This document shows positions 44,484-55,904 of a DNA stretch of 64,000 nucleotides, piece after piece (within the stretch, counting starts at the first letter, position 1; the number at the start of each line of letters is the position of its first letter). The stretch is taken from positions 1 to 64,000 of the forward strand of contig JALQBC010000048.1 of the NCBI GenBank assembly GCA_023375675.1, read 5' to 3'. Source of the stretch: Cytospora piceicola (Eukaryota; Ascomycota; Sordariomycetes; Diaporthales; Cytosporaceae). Under the pieces are notes generated by a model. The model saw nothing but the letters and a program-made list of their open reading frames with translations. It had not been told where the DNA came from and searched no databases. The position numbers were made by a program, and so were the translations under genes.

Positions 44484-47400
44484 CTTTGCGGACAACTGGT
44501 ACCTGGAAGAGATTGGTAGGAGTCAGATCGGGCGTTTTTGTCTTCGTCGAAACCAACAGATTCCTTCCACTCAATATGACGACCAAGGGGTCTCCCACAT
44601 CGTCACCCCGAGTATCGGTTTCAGAAGTCAATCGTGTTCCCAGGTCTGTGCAGGTTCGCCTCCGATAGGGAGAGCACCGAAATGGCCGAAGTCTGTGTGT
44701 TCAAGGACTGTTGTCTACCTGCCTGTCATGTCTGGATACCTGGTAGCAGTCTATCCGACCGAGACAGAGAAACGCTGGCGATTGAGGGAGGAGCAAGACA
44801 GACCAATTATTTTCCGCCGTTGTGCGCAGTTACGAGTAGGGAGCTGGGAGAGCAAGCAGTGGGCGGCGCAAGGGGATGGGCAGACGAGGACCGTATATAA
44901 AGTAGCTCAACAGAGCCAACTGAAACAGGCCGGTGTGACTCGAGTGTTACTTACGGGCGTCGGTAGAGCAGAGGTTGGTTGGTCGCAGGTCTGGTCGTAC
45001 TCCGATACCTTGTATATACAACAGGCCCTTAGCAGTGGAAGCAGCCACGTACAGCCTCTGCTGTCCTTCCCTGGCTCACTTTTCCCTGGGCTGTTACGGT
45101 CTCGCTATGGCCCAACAGGAGAGGGAGAGGACGCAAGCCGATGGCAGCGTCGCGTGGGACAGAGACACAGGACACAGCGTCTCCGCACCGCAGCCACTGG
45201 GCCGGACCAACGTGGAATGGAGTTGGTCCCGCTGTCGAGGGCACCCCAGGAGGTGTATATTGAAGTGATGAGAGGGAGCGACGGAGTCTTGTGTTGAGAA
45301 GTTGGTAAAGAGGTGTAGCGTTCGTGCGGCAAGGCGAGTCAACCAAGTGGGCTGACTTGAAGCGGTCCACGAAACGATACACTCGACTGATGATCAATAA
45401 CCTAGAGACCTTGAAGGTAGAAAAAGTCGAGGACTTGCTGATAATTCAGAGGCACGAGGGTCCATTCAAGGGGCTCTGCAGTGCCCGACATATAAATATC
45501 CCAACACCACGGAATGGGGCCTTTCCCAAGCCATTTATCCGAGGCCCATGAAACGAATCCGCTTCAATGATTCAGAACCATTCCCGAGCCGCAGGAAAAC
45601 TTTATCGACTGTGAACCGGTACATGACGAAGCGGAAGATGTCTAGAGGGGATGGTGCTGTGCTAGGACCAGGATATCGGGATAATTCAACCAGGGAGATG
45701 CATGGCTGAAGGAGACACGAGACACGAGACAGCAGACAAGGGGGCTGGGGAAGAAAGGGAAGAGGACCCGGGCTTTCAAGGCTCTAACCCGGGAGAGCGT
45801 TCGCTAGGACACGAGGTTGGAGTTGCAAGTGTTGCGAGCGAGCCGTGGCCAGCTCTCGAGGCGACGGCGAAGGGCAAGTTGCAGGGAGATACTGCACACA
45901 GCATCATCCTATAAATTGTCTAGATCTTGTCGGACCAGATATTCTTAGTAAATTTGCGTCCAGAACGGCCACCAGCATGACAGTATTCGAAGGGGGCCAC
46001 GGGTGCTTGGGTGGCAGCGTCGCCGGCGGATACCTACTTGTCTCTGTATGTATCTGGTTTCATAGACGCATTTAGAGGCTTCTCCATACCACAGCCTCAA
46101 ACAAGCTTCCCCAGACCCCAGATGAGCGACACCACCTAGACGCAGGCCCAGTCGGGCATACGATGGCTAGCGCAAGATGTGACAGGATGCCTTGGATGGT
46201 TCCAAGGCAAGCTTTGTATGCCCGGCCTTTTGCCCGTGAGGAGCACTGTCTGTGATGGGTCTCTCCGGCAGCTACTGAATGGCTATGTCAAGGGGCCAAT
46301 CGCCCTTGGAGTCGTGTGATGAATCGACGTTTCACTGGCCGAAGTATTGTGCGACGCAAACTGTCAAAGCTGGCAGTGAGGTCAAGGATGTGTTGTTGAG
46401 ATGAGGACGTCCAGTTCAGGAGAAGTCGTTTTCGGGCACTCACCGAGGATTTGGGGGGGGGGGGGTGTTACTTGGTACCTAGGTAGCCTTTTCAAAACCC
46501 TGACCCTAAACCCTAACATCTGACCCCCTGGGCCAGCGACGCCATGGATGCCCCCCGTCCTTCACCGGCCATCATCATCACCTTGACTACGAGAAATCAC
46601 ATGCTATACGACTGTGCATATTCAGCTGTGCCTACCTCTATTGTGGCGTCAACCTTGCAAACCAAATCGAGAAATATCAGCAACCGCGCTTCTTAGAGCG
46701 GAGGGGGCCGCCGTTAATCGCAACTTGCAGTAGTGACAGGAACCGTTCTTCTGCCCATACTACTTCCTTTCCACAGCTGTTTCCTCCTTTTCTTCTTCTT
46801 TCCAAGTGCACTGTGTATATAGTCTAGAACAGCATTTGGAGCTTGGCTCTTGGTTACAAGGGATACCGTCTTCGCGGCAGCCGTACGTTTATTGGCAACT
46901 TCCCATCGTTGGTACTAAAGTGTCACCGCTCACCCTGTTCCACCACTTCGTTATGATGACGGTGGAACGAAGCCCCTGGGAACCGTATACTACGCTGTTC
47001 TCTTGCGACTGAAGAAATGTCATCCTCTTTTCCCCGCTGGATAGAAACTTTGGGCTTCTCGATGACCACGGGAGATGGTGTCCAGCAGCGGACCATCGCC
47101 GAGGGCACTCTCCCCAAGCCCGGAAGTCGAATCCGAGACTCGGCGGATTCCGAGGCTTTACACTAAGTGTCGCGACCAAAAGTCTAATCTGGCTCATTCA
47201 ACGGTCAAGACGCTAAATCATGATGGGGGAGGGGGTTCGATTTCCACTGACACATGTTAAGATACTATTCGTACGCCGTGAGGCTAAAGGAATATCCCTG
47301 GTCATGTTGAAGGGAGGACTTCACAAACACTGTCGTCTATCTTGTCCCTCCAAGTACGGATCGGGCTTGTGGTGCCATGGTAGGCTCCCATGGGCCTGGG

Positions 47401-48421
47401 GCTGCCTCGTCCCAAAATCTAGACGGGGTTTGGCATGTTTTTCGTCATTGTGTAGTGTGTATGTGCGCGCGCGCGTGTGTGGCACTTTTGCGTGAGGCCG
47501 GTTACATACCTGACACCAAGCTTATTGACATATTGGGACTAAGGAGGGCGAGGGGCTGAAAGACCAGTCGGCTTCGTTCCTATTTTTCTAGTCAGCAAAC
47601 TTGATGGCCGCAATGGCACCTACCCTAGAGATGCATTAGCTGGGAGGCTAAACACCAGTTCGTGCTCTTGGACCTCAGGGGAAGGGGGTCAACTCCAGGG
47701 GTATCTGGACTTTTTTGTGGCACTGGTGAGCACCTAGGTAGTCAACTGGTATTTCCAGTGGAGCAAAGAGCTTCTACTTGACGGCTTCTTCGCCTTCATG
47801 TGGCCAGGCTTTTGGTCAACAGTGGCCAAGGTGCTTGTACCTGTACCACCATGGCCAACTCATCACAGATGGCGTGACTCCGGAATATCTCCTCAGCGAA
47901 CCCCTCAAAGTTTGAGAACCTTTCACGTTCTAGATGGCGGCAGTTCGAAAAAAGATGTAATTCTGGGGTTGATGTAACATCCAAGCCACACTGTAATCTT
48001 ACGTCCGCATCGAATAATAGCCTCCTTCCAACCTAGCCGTTCTTTTGATATATCATCTTCCAACCACGCCGCCGCTTGTGTAACAATATCGGATCATGAC
48101 CGAGAACTCAGATACTTGTCTTTTTTAGACTACTTCCACTCAGCGGCCGGCTTCAATATTTAGTTTGGCTTCGGTCGCAGAAGCCAGAGGTAGTCAGGCC
48201 GAGAACCGAGGTTCATACGAAGCGCGCATGTTGTGAATTTGGAAGTGGCACATGCCCGAAGATGATAAACACGGATTAGCAGCTTCTTCATAGCCTCAAA
48301 TAGTATACGAGATTCTACGTGAGTAGACTAATATGAGCCCTTCATATCAGGAGTCGACTGGTGAATCCTTAACCAAGACGATCCCTGATCCAGGTACTCC
48401 TTGCTACACATGCAAATGCAA
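44484..48421. other. Long intergenic region, 3.9 kb
   Basis: Upstream of the Zn2Cys6 gene and downstream of the GH78-type gene. No supported gene. It contains TACCTAGGTAG motifs (46478, 47733), a G13 run (46453-46465), a short telomere-like stretch (46498-46517), a CG/TG run near 47462-47481 and a TATATAAA box near 44894. Fungal regulators often have long promoters, which may explain part of it. Confidence 0.5.
46453..46465 (+). repeat. Poly-G tract (13 G)
   Basis: Homopolymer of 13 G in intergenic DNA, followed after about 10 bases by a TACCTAGGTAG motif and then by a telomere-like stretch. Confidence 0.9.
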
Positions 48422-50484
48422 TCATTGCGTAGAATAAGCCCAATGATCACCACTGAGTCCTGTGGCTACTCCCCCTGACAAAGGTACTGTCTCACCAGCA
48501 TCGCTCGTCAGAGAACCCACGGTCCCTGGAGGCAGGACCACATCCCCCGTTGTGCCTCCGGGCGTTTCAAAGCTGAAGCTCGTGATCGTGCCGTCACCAT
48601 CCGCTGTGATATCAACGCTAAAGCGACCGAGTGTTGTGCTCATTCCCGAGATCACAGTTGTCAGGTCTCCCAGCAGGGGCTCGATCCTCCACTCACTCCC
48701 AGCTCCAGCGGTCAAGTGAATTCCGGCAACATACTGGCTCAAAGCGCCCGTTGGTCCCGTGCTCCAACCATGAGCATGACTTATTCGAGCATCGTTTTCA
48801 TAAGGGGCATAGACAAGGCTTCCGTCTGCAGCATAACCCTCGATGAAGGTTGAGTTGGTCATCCTTGGATCGTCTAACATGAAGCCCCATTGCAGCCTCA
48901 TAAGGTTCAGCGCGGCCACTGCGTCACCGGCGACCAAGTGTGCATAGAGTTCGAAACCAGTAGCAAATGGCGATATGGTTGCCGGGTCAGATGCTACTTC
49001 AGGTGCGGGAGCACCATAAGTGCCCCAGCGAGCTTGTAGATTGCTCGATATTTTGGACTTCTGGGAGTCAGACTCCGTGAAGTTGCTAAGCACTAAAGTG
49101 CGAAGTCAATCAGCTTGGTCATCATAGTAGGACTCCATTACCAGGGCTGGACATCGGAGTCAAACATACCTGCAAAGCTGTTTCCATCTTGAGGAGCTAA
49201 TGTCGTCGTCTCGTTATCTGTGTAATATCCGAGTTCATCGTCCCAGAGCAGAGTGTTCGCAGCCTCCTTGATACTTGACGCGGCTTCATTGTATCCCGAC
49301 GCCGCAGCTTCGTCGCCAAGCACATTCGCCAGCTCCGAGCCCAAGTTCAGGACATAGTACAGGATCGCATTCGCCTCAATGTTGTGTCCTCCCATCCCAG
49401 ATCTTAGCCAGTCAGAAGATGATGTAACACTCATCAGACCACTGGAGTCAACATTACTGAGAGACCATGCCAAACCGCGTTTGAATTGGTCCCAATATGT
49501 TTGTAGCCAGGCCTTGTCGCCAGTGTAGAGGTAGTAGGTATACACACCGACAAGATTATGGAGATGGTACGTGAAACTGACTGTATTGATCATGTCGACA
49601 AACGGCACTCCCACGTACGGCAGTAGCCCCTCTGAAGTTTGAAGAAGGAGTAATGATTCCATGGAGTTGCGGATAGCTTCCATGTCGTAGGTGCTGTATA
49701 CCACAGACGGTCCAGAGATGAAGATATCGCCAGGCCAGACGAGCGTATCTCGCTTTGCACCATCCACAAGGCAGCTGGAGCCGTTGGTGATGGTGTAGTT
49801 GTAGTACCACGTCTGCAAGGGTGGTGCAGTTGTCTGTAAATAATTGACCAAAGCATCACCATGACGAGGATCGATGTCGCATAACTGATTTGTGTATGCC
49901 CCTGCGTACCAAATCCTATTGATAAGCTCGTCGTTGCTTTGGAAGTACCCTGTATAATTCTTCAGGTCCTGGGTAGGGGCTGCCGTGTAGTAAACAGAGA
50001 CACCTGTGACTTCGATGTCGCCAGTTCCGTTGTTCACAAGCGTAAGGTAACGGAAGCCACCTCGCGCATGGTCTCGATCCACCGTGTAGGTCCCAATCCC
50101 CTGGCCCACAAACAGCGGGATAGGCTCGTCGAGCCCGCTGTCCGATACGGCATCAGACGCATAACTGCTAACCCACAGACTAGATTCGCTGAACGTCAGC
50201 CAGACAGCCGCACTCGGATCGGTCGAGTTGCCGGCTGTCAGTGAAACTTGACCAGCAATGTTGACACCAAAGTCAAGAGTTACAGATGAATTTCCTTGGC
50301 TGCTTCCCCTGAATGTCGCCGTTGTACCACCCGTGAGACCTTGTACATTGTCGACTGTGCCGTTGACCTGGTAAACGGAGACTGGAGAGACCGTCCTAGA
50401 GGAAGGGGCTAGGATATATTTGTCATAAGGAGCCGAACAAGCAGCCCCTACAAGCAGTGAGTACAACATGATTTTCGTCGCCAT
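48422..50484 (-). CDS. Secreted GH78-type alpha-L-rhamnosidase-like protein
   Basis: Predicted extracellular enzyme that would release terminal rhamnose from plant glycosides or pectin. Two exons, 50484-49170 and 49092-48422, give 661 residues; the junction reads NSFAVLSNFTESD. The start MATKIMLYSLLVGAACSAPY is a clear signal peptide. A beta-rich N-terminal region with many N-glycosylation sites precedes the (alpha/alpha)6 barrel: YTGYFQSNDELINRIWYAGA, then LVDGAKRDTLVWPGDIFISG, the acidic segment where GH78 enzymes carry catalytic residues, and NIEANAILYYVLNLGSELAN. HAHGWSTGPTGALSQYVAGI near the C-terminus matches the barrel's final conserved segment. A beta-sandwich tail ends the protein. 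The in-frame TTG upstream (50499) was rejected. GH78 membership is likely; substrate specificity is not provable here. Confidence 0.88.
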
Positions 50485-51828
50485 TTTTGTGGTTACCAAA
50501 GCTTGGCTGCCTACTTAAGTAGGTAGCTATGTGAACAGAACAGAGTCCTGACGCCAAAGTAAGGATATGCGCCGATGCTTGGATAGCTCCTTCAACTAAG
50601 ATGGATGCGACTTCCAGTGTATGTAGATGTCCGCCATGAAGCTTGTACAGACGAGAAAGCCACATGATATAGGAACATGACCACAGGAAGCTCCGGGTCA
50701 TGGCGGTACAGCATAATAGCGAGCTGGGTCTTGGCTGCCTTCGTGTTCTCGCCTTCTCGGGCTATCGAAATGGCGGTGATGAGATGTCGATCGAGCCTCC
50801 CTCCTACTTTATAGCCTTAGGTGCCGGTATTCGAGGATGACCCATGCCAACTAACAGCCACTACCGCCTCGAATGGCCATATAATACACCTGGGGGCCGG
50901 CACTGTTCCACCAGATCTGCAGCCGATACCCCCAAGCTTACGGAAAGACAGAGACATATCTGGGGAAAGTGGGCAGGATGCGGAGAAGGTGTTCCTGGAG
51001 TGTCACCTGCCGACAAGGCGAATCCACCACTCGAATCATAAGCACAAAGAGAATTTGGCAGTCAGGCAGTGCGTGCGGAGAGACCAAGTAGTGGGTATCA
51101 CCAGTCACGATGGAAGATGATGCAGCCAGAAGACAGCTTTCTGCCGAGAGCATGACATCAGGGTTTTGTGGGATTGGTTGCTGGTATAACATAAACGGAC
51201 GGCCGTTCCTTTGAGGGGTAGAATAGTGTGACAGAGCGCATGCAGCTCTTGGAATATTCGGTGTACAGGCTGTACTGTTTGTTGGTGAAGGTTTAAGAGA
51301 TCCAGGGATATCCCCAAGATGTCTTGAGGGCAACTGTTGGTCAGCATCAGCCCTAACCCTACTACGAACGATTCATTAGATATAACCCAATGATATGTCC
51401 TACATAGGTACCTTGATACTTCAGTAGACAAACAGTAAGCGTGCTCAACTGACTGAAGACCATCACAGTATATTTCGTAACCTGTGTTAAGCTTACAGTA
51501 TAACATTGAATAACCCGAAATGGCAACCAAAAGACCGGATGGTACAGTAATATACGTGGACAGGACGTAAGACCACATCCTTCAAGTACCACAAATACTA
51601 GAACTCACTATCTGCAAATGATCACTACCTTGATTTTATTTGACATTTCATAGGCTACTAGGCCAGGAGACTGGGAGGCTGTGGAAATCAAGTTGAGAGG
51701 TTGACAGTTGGGGTAATTATGGTTGATATATAGCAGCCCCGATGTATTGCTGTACCTAGGTACTACCTGGGTTTTTATTTGAGACAATACACATAGACTG
51801 TAAAAGGATTATTTATCATATCTAGCAA

Positions 51829-51871
<43 letters not shown>

Positions 51872-52485
51872 GGGCATAATACAATGTTAGGGGACGAAAT
51901 GTGAGGATGTCTACTGTAGTCGACTTATATTTCACCTGCCCGATTCCTCCCTATCAGATGTTCCTTCTAGGCAAGCAACCATGTATACCAGCACAGTCGC
52001 GATCCCGACTCCCGATGTTACCTCGGCAACGGCAGATATACCTAAAGTTGGCAGCGTAAGGCTGGTGGGATTTAGTGAAATAAGACGCCCTGGTCACCTC
52101 AGATGACGAGGACGAGATAAACGACACAGACAAGCATGTTTGCATGAGCGACTACCGTAATCTCATGTACCCAATTTCCATGGGAGACGTTATCGAGAAC
52201 CGGAATAAGGTAAGTACCTAGGTACTTGAATAGGTATTTGTACTGCCCGCTGGTGTGTAAGTTGTGTAAGTGCCACGGCAAGCAAGGATCTGCGGTGCGA
52301 AAGTCTCCAGCAGCTTAAAAAGTGGGGACTCGAAATTTCCTCCCGCGCCCTGAGACATGTTCAAACTCAGAACTTCCATGTTCCAGTTCATTCTCACATG
52401 CTCACATAACAACCTCACTTTATACACCCGCCCCTCATTCACTTTCAAATTCAATCCCCAACAAAAGGGCTGCACATACCCCATC
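50485..52485. promoter_or_regulatory. Divergent upstream region of the GH78 gene and RRP8
   Basis: Two kilobases without a supported gene. An (AC)17 microsatellite lies at 51831-51864 and TACCTAGGTA motifs at about 51760 and 52212. The 100 bp before RRP8 is pyrimidine-rich (CACTTTATACACCCGCCCCT and similar), like other housekeeping leaders in the window. Confidence 0.5.
51831..51864 (+). repeat. (AC)17 microsatellite
   Basis: Uninterrupted AC dinucleotide run followed by ATATAT, in the divergent intergenic region between the GH78-type gene and RRP8. Confidence 0.95.
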
Positions 52486-54144
52486 ATGTTCGCAGTTAAA
52501 GGCTGGTCGGTCTCGGCTGACAAGCTCAAACCTGAGGTCGCAAGTGCGCCTGCAACCGGGTCTTCAGAACCCAAAAAGTCTAAGAAGAGGAAGAGGTCAG
52601 CTGCCCACGCGGAAAACGTCACAGCCAATAACGTTGTTGACCTGTGGGAGCGAGTCATCGAGCACAAGGGCTCGCAGAACCAGAATGGGAAGGCAAAGGC
52701 CCAGCCCAAGGACAAGGAGGTGACCAAGGACACGCAGCCTCAGGCCGGAAAGGCAGAGTCCCAGCCCAAGGAGAAGAAGGAGACGAAGGAGAAGAAGCGG
52801 CAGAAGCTGAACTCTGACGACGTCCCGTCGGAGAGCAAGGCTGAGCCGAAGATAGTCCCATCCGAGGAGAAGGAGGGACAGAAGCCTGAACTGGCAGGCA
52901 GCAAGGACAAGAAGGACAAGAAGGAAAAGAAGGAGAAAAAAGACAAGTCCAAAGCCAAAGCGACAGATGATGCCCCAGAGGCCAAAGATGCCGCCAAGGA
53001 ACCCAAGCCATCCACCAAGGCCGCCGCCGCCGCCCCGGTAGTACCAGCACCGCCCAAGCTCACGCCCCTGCAGGCCGCCATGCGCGAGAAGCTTATCTCG
53101 GCCCGCTTCCGCCACCTGAACGAGACGCTGTACACCCGGCCGTCGGCCGACGCCTTCCAGCTGTTCGAGGACTCCCCGGAGATGTTCACGGAGTACCACG
53201 AGGGCTTCCGGCGCCAGGTGGACGTGTGGCCGGCGAACCCCGTCGACAGCTTCCTGGCCGAGATCCGGGAGCGCGCCCGCCTGCGCGACGGCCACCGGAG
53301 GCAGAAGCCGGCGCCGGGCGGGCAGCAGCAGCAGCAGGGCGCCGAGGTCCTGCCCCTCCCGCGCAACCGCAACACCGCCGTCTGCACCATCGCCGACCTG
53401 GGCTGCGGCGACGCGGGCCTCGCCTCGGGCCTGCAGGCCGACAAGAGGAAGCTGAAGCTCGAGGTCCTCAGCTTCGACCTGCACAGCCCGCACCCGCTGG
53501 TCACCAAGGCCGACATCGCCAACCTGCCGCTCGCGAGCGGCTCCGTCGACGTCGCCATCTTCTGCCTGGCGCTCATGGGCACCAACTGGGTCGACTTCAT
53601 CGAGGAGGCGTACCGGGTGCTGCGGTGGAAGGGCGAGCTCTGGGTCGCGGAGATCAAGAGCCGGTTCGGCAGCGGCATGAAGAAGGGAGGTGGCGGCGGC
53701 GCAGTGGTGGAGCACAGCGTCGGCAACCGGAGGAAGGCCGGCGCGGCGGCAGGCGGCAAGAAGGCCAACAAGGCGAAGGATGACGCGGCCGACGAGAAGG
53801 CGCTGCTGGTCGAGGTCGATGGCGTGGACGACACCAGGCAGCAGACGGACGTGTCTGCCTTCGTGGAGGTCCTGAACAAGCGGGGCTTCATGCTCCAGGG
53901 ACAGGACCAGGGCCACGGTGCGCAGGCTGTCGACCTGAGCAACAAGATGTTCGTCAAGATGCGGTTCGTCAAGTGTGCGCCGGCCGTGAAAGGGAAGTGC
54001 GTGCTGAAGGAGAAGGAGGTGGAGGAGCGGAACAAGGCGGCGGGCAAGATGCCGATAGTGAAGAAGCCCAAGTTCATCGATGATGCCGACAAGGATGTCA
54101 ACGAGGCTGCTGTATTGAAGCCTTGTGTTTACAAGATTCGCTAG
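52486..54144 (+). CDS. RRP8: RRP8, rRNA adenine-N1 methyltransferase
   Basis: Nucleolar enzyme; in yeast Rrp8 makes m1A645 in 25S rRNA. Single exon, 552 residues starting MFAVKGWSVSADKLKPE, the usual start of filamentous-fungal homologues; the frame is open upstream to another ATG at 52357, which I reject as leader. Residues about 20-225 are Lys/Glu-rich low complexity. The conserved part begins LTPLQAAMREKLISARFRHL and continues LYTRPSADAFQLFEDSPEMF and EYHEGFRRQVDVWPANPVD. The SAM-binding fold follows with VCTIADLGCGDAGLASGL, LSFDLHSPHPLVTKADIANL, VDVAIFCLALMGTNWVDFI and ELWVAEIKSRF. About 55 residues of Gly/Lys-rich sequence are inserted before SAFVEVLNKRGF. GC-rich codon use makes a long open frame on the opposite strand, which is spurious. 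Confidence 0.94.
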   Translation: MFAVKGWSVSADKLKPEVASAPATGSSEPKKSKKRKRSAAHAENVTANNVVDLWERVIEHKGSQNQNGKAKAQPKDKEVTKDTQPQAGKAESQPKEKKETKEKKRQKLNSDDVPSESKAEPKIVPSEEKEGQKPELAGSKDKKDKKEKKEKKDKSKAKATDDAPEAKDAAKEPKPSTKAAAAAPVVPAPPKLTPLQAAMREKLISARFRHLNETLYTRPSADAFQLFEDSPEMFTEYHEGFRRQVDVWPANPVDSFLAEIRERARLRDGHRRQKPAPGGQQQQQGAEVLPLPRNRNTAVCTIADLGCGDAGLASGLQADKRKLKLEVLSFDLHSPHPLVTKADIANLPLASGSVDVAIFCLALMGTNWVDFIEEAYRVLRWKGELWVAEIKSRFGSGMKKGGGGGAVVEHSVGNRRKAGAAAGGKKANKAKDDAADEKALLVEVDGVDDTRQQTDVSAFVEVLNKRGFMLQGQDQGHGAQAVDLSNKMFVKMRFVKCAPAVKGKCVLKEKEVEERNKAAGKMPIVKKPKFIDDADKDVNEAAVLKPCVYKIR

Positions 54145-54477
54145 GCTAGCAAATGCGGAGTTGCTCATAGCAGCAAATGGATGGGGTTCTTAATGAGATT
54201 GTGCGATGGCTGGCATGGTAGTCACCATCTATTAAGAAAGTAATCCTCAACTATATGGCAAATAGATGGGGACGCACGCGAGCTATCTCATTCGCATCCT
54301 CTACAGCCAACAATGGTCAGATTATATCGACCCGGTCTTATCAATGTCTTCAGGCAAACTTTCTACTATTCACATGTCAGATCTGATGTCCACCCTTCCC
54401 GATGAATTCCGGAATCTTAGTGCCCTCATTTTTGCCCATCCTTGATACTTCCCCGGAGACGTCATTGAGGTCTAATT
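54145..54477. terminator. Convergent 3' region between RRP8 and DDI1
   Basis: About 330 bp carrying both 3' UTRs. No gene or distinctive hairpin was noticed. Confidence 0.45.
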
Positions 54478-55904
54478 TCAACCCTGGAAGAGGAGACCAG
54501 CGGCATACTCGACGTTGCCGCCGGTCGCTTCCAGGGCTCGAACGGCGTCCTCGCGCGAGAATCCCAGCTGCATCAATTGTCCGATCGCCTCATCTGGAAA
54601 CTGGGGCTGTGCTGGTGCAGCAGGCCTCGCCGCTGGTGCTGGAGGCGCGGGTGGCTGGGACGACGATGATTGTCCGGAGGTTCCAGCAGCAGCCCCCTCG
54701 GGCTGCACGATTGCACCTGTTCGGCCGCCAATGGCGGCGCCTCCGGGTCCGCTGACCGTTGGCTCATCTCCAAGTGCCTCCTCAGCCTCCTTGGGGATAT
54801 CAGCCTCGCCCAGGAAGGACACCTCGACGCCTTGGATGACGAGCTTGTCCCTAGTGAGATCGATGCATGCCTGGTGTCGCTTGAGCATGTCTAGTCCCAG
54901 AAGCAACTCTACGTTCTTCCCCTCCATCACCGTGAAACTGCAGGGTAGGAATAAGGAGCCGATCCTGATTTGCGCAGAGTGCACCCGACCGACGATCGCT
55001 GCCGTTCCCACACCCTTGGCCACACCGGCGAACCTCTTGTCGACCAGTCGCATGATGTTGCAAGCCTCCGCGGTGGCTGGCGACATGATGGTTGCCTGAG
55101 CGCCGGAGTCCACAAGGGCCTTGACCTTGTGGCCGTTGACCTCGACGTCGATATAGAGCAGATGCACACGTCCGAAAACTGCATGAACCGGTCAGCAAAA
55201 TTGGCCTGCCCGCAGCGGGGAGGAAGGGACGCCACCTTCGGGGTTGTGTTCCATTGCATTCTGCAGGTTCTCCATCACCTGCTCCTGCCGAATGATCTCC
55301 TCAATCCTGGCCTGAGCACCCACGTCAAACGGATCCGCGTTCAGTGCCTGGATCGCCTGCTGTCTCTCTGCCCGCTCGCGACGTTCCCTGTCAAAGGCAT
55401 CTCTGTAGGCGGCGGCAAACCGTGCCGGGTCGTCCAGGGTCGCCGCGATATGGGGCTGTGTCCTCTGCACCTCCGCACGAGCGGCCGGGTTACCTATTAT
55501 GTTCAGGCGGACGAGCTCCGGGTCCTGCTCCAGGGGTTGTCTCCGTTGCTGCTGTGCTCTCTCCACGGGAACACCGGTGGTCCCTCGCATATCCCGAACG
55601 TGGAGCGCCAACATCTCCCCGTCTCCTATTTGCAGCTGCTCCATCGTCTTGGAGTCGTCCGTTATGAGCTGGCCATTGTGGTAGACGTGCTGTGCGCCGG
55701 GTTCGATGCGGGTCTCGGCTTGGATAGAGCTTCGTAAGGTCTCGAGGGTCATGTCAGGGAAGATGTCGAGGGAGAGGAGGTCCTGGTCCTCAGCCTCCGG
55801 ATTGTTGATGCTCAGAGTGATCCTCCTGCGAAGGGAAACGCCAGATTAGTTTAGTGCCGCATATAGCTGGGTCCTGTTGTTACAGAGAAGCAAGCATCTT
55901 ACAT
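54478..55904 (-). CDS. DDI1: DDI1, ubiquitin-receptor aspartic protease
   Basis: Shuttle factor linking ubiquitinated proteins to the proteasome, with a retroviral-type protease domain. Exons 55904-55903 (2 nt), 55825-55236 and 55178-54478 give 430 residues. The start codon is split: AT in exon 1 and G in exon 2, giving [20 protein letters not shown], the expected start of the family. A UBL domain covers about 1-75. The central helical domain ends [20 protein letters not shown]. The retropepsin-like domain carries the catalytic Asp in [16 protein letters not shown] Pro/Ala-rich linker leads to a C-terminal UBA domain ([20 protein letters not shown], then [12 protein letters not shown]). No other ATG gives the conserved N-terminus. 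All domains look intact. Confidence 0.94.

Noticed and set aside
44185..45297. Plus-strand frame of 370 codons upstream of the Zn2Cys6 gene
   Set aside because: It overlaps the zinc-cluster exons antisense, has no domain-like sequence, and looks like chance in a stop-poor stretch.
51105..51578. Minus-strand frame of 157 codons
   Set aside because: No conserved pattern, in a region with microsatellite and dispersed motifs; it may still merit an RNA-seq look.
52597..54168. Long minus-strand frame (523 codons) opposite RRP8
   Set aside because: It is the antisense of GC-rich RRP8 codons, with Leu/Val/Arg-biased composition and no family resemblance.
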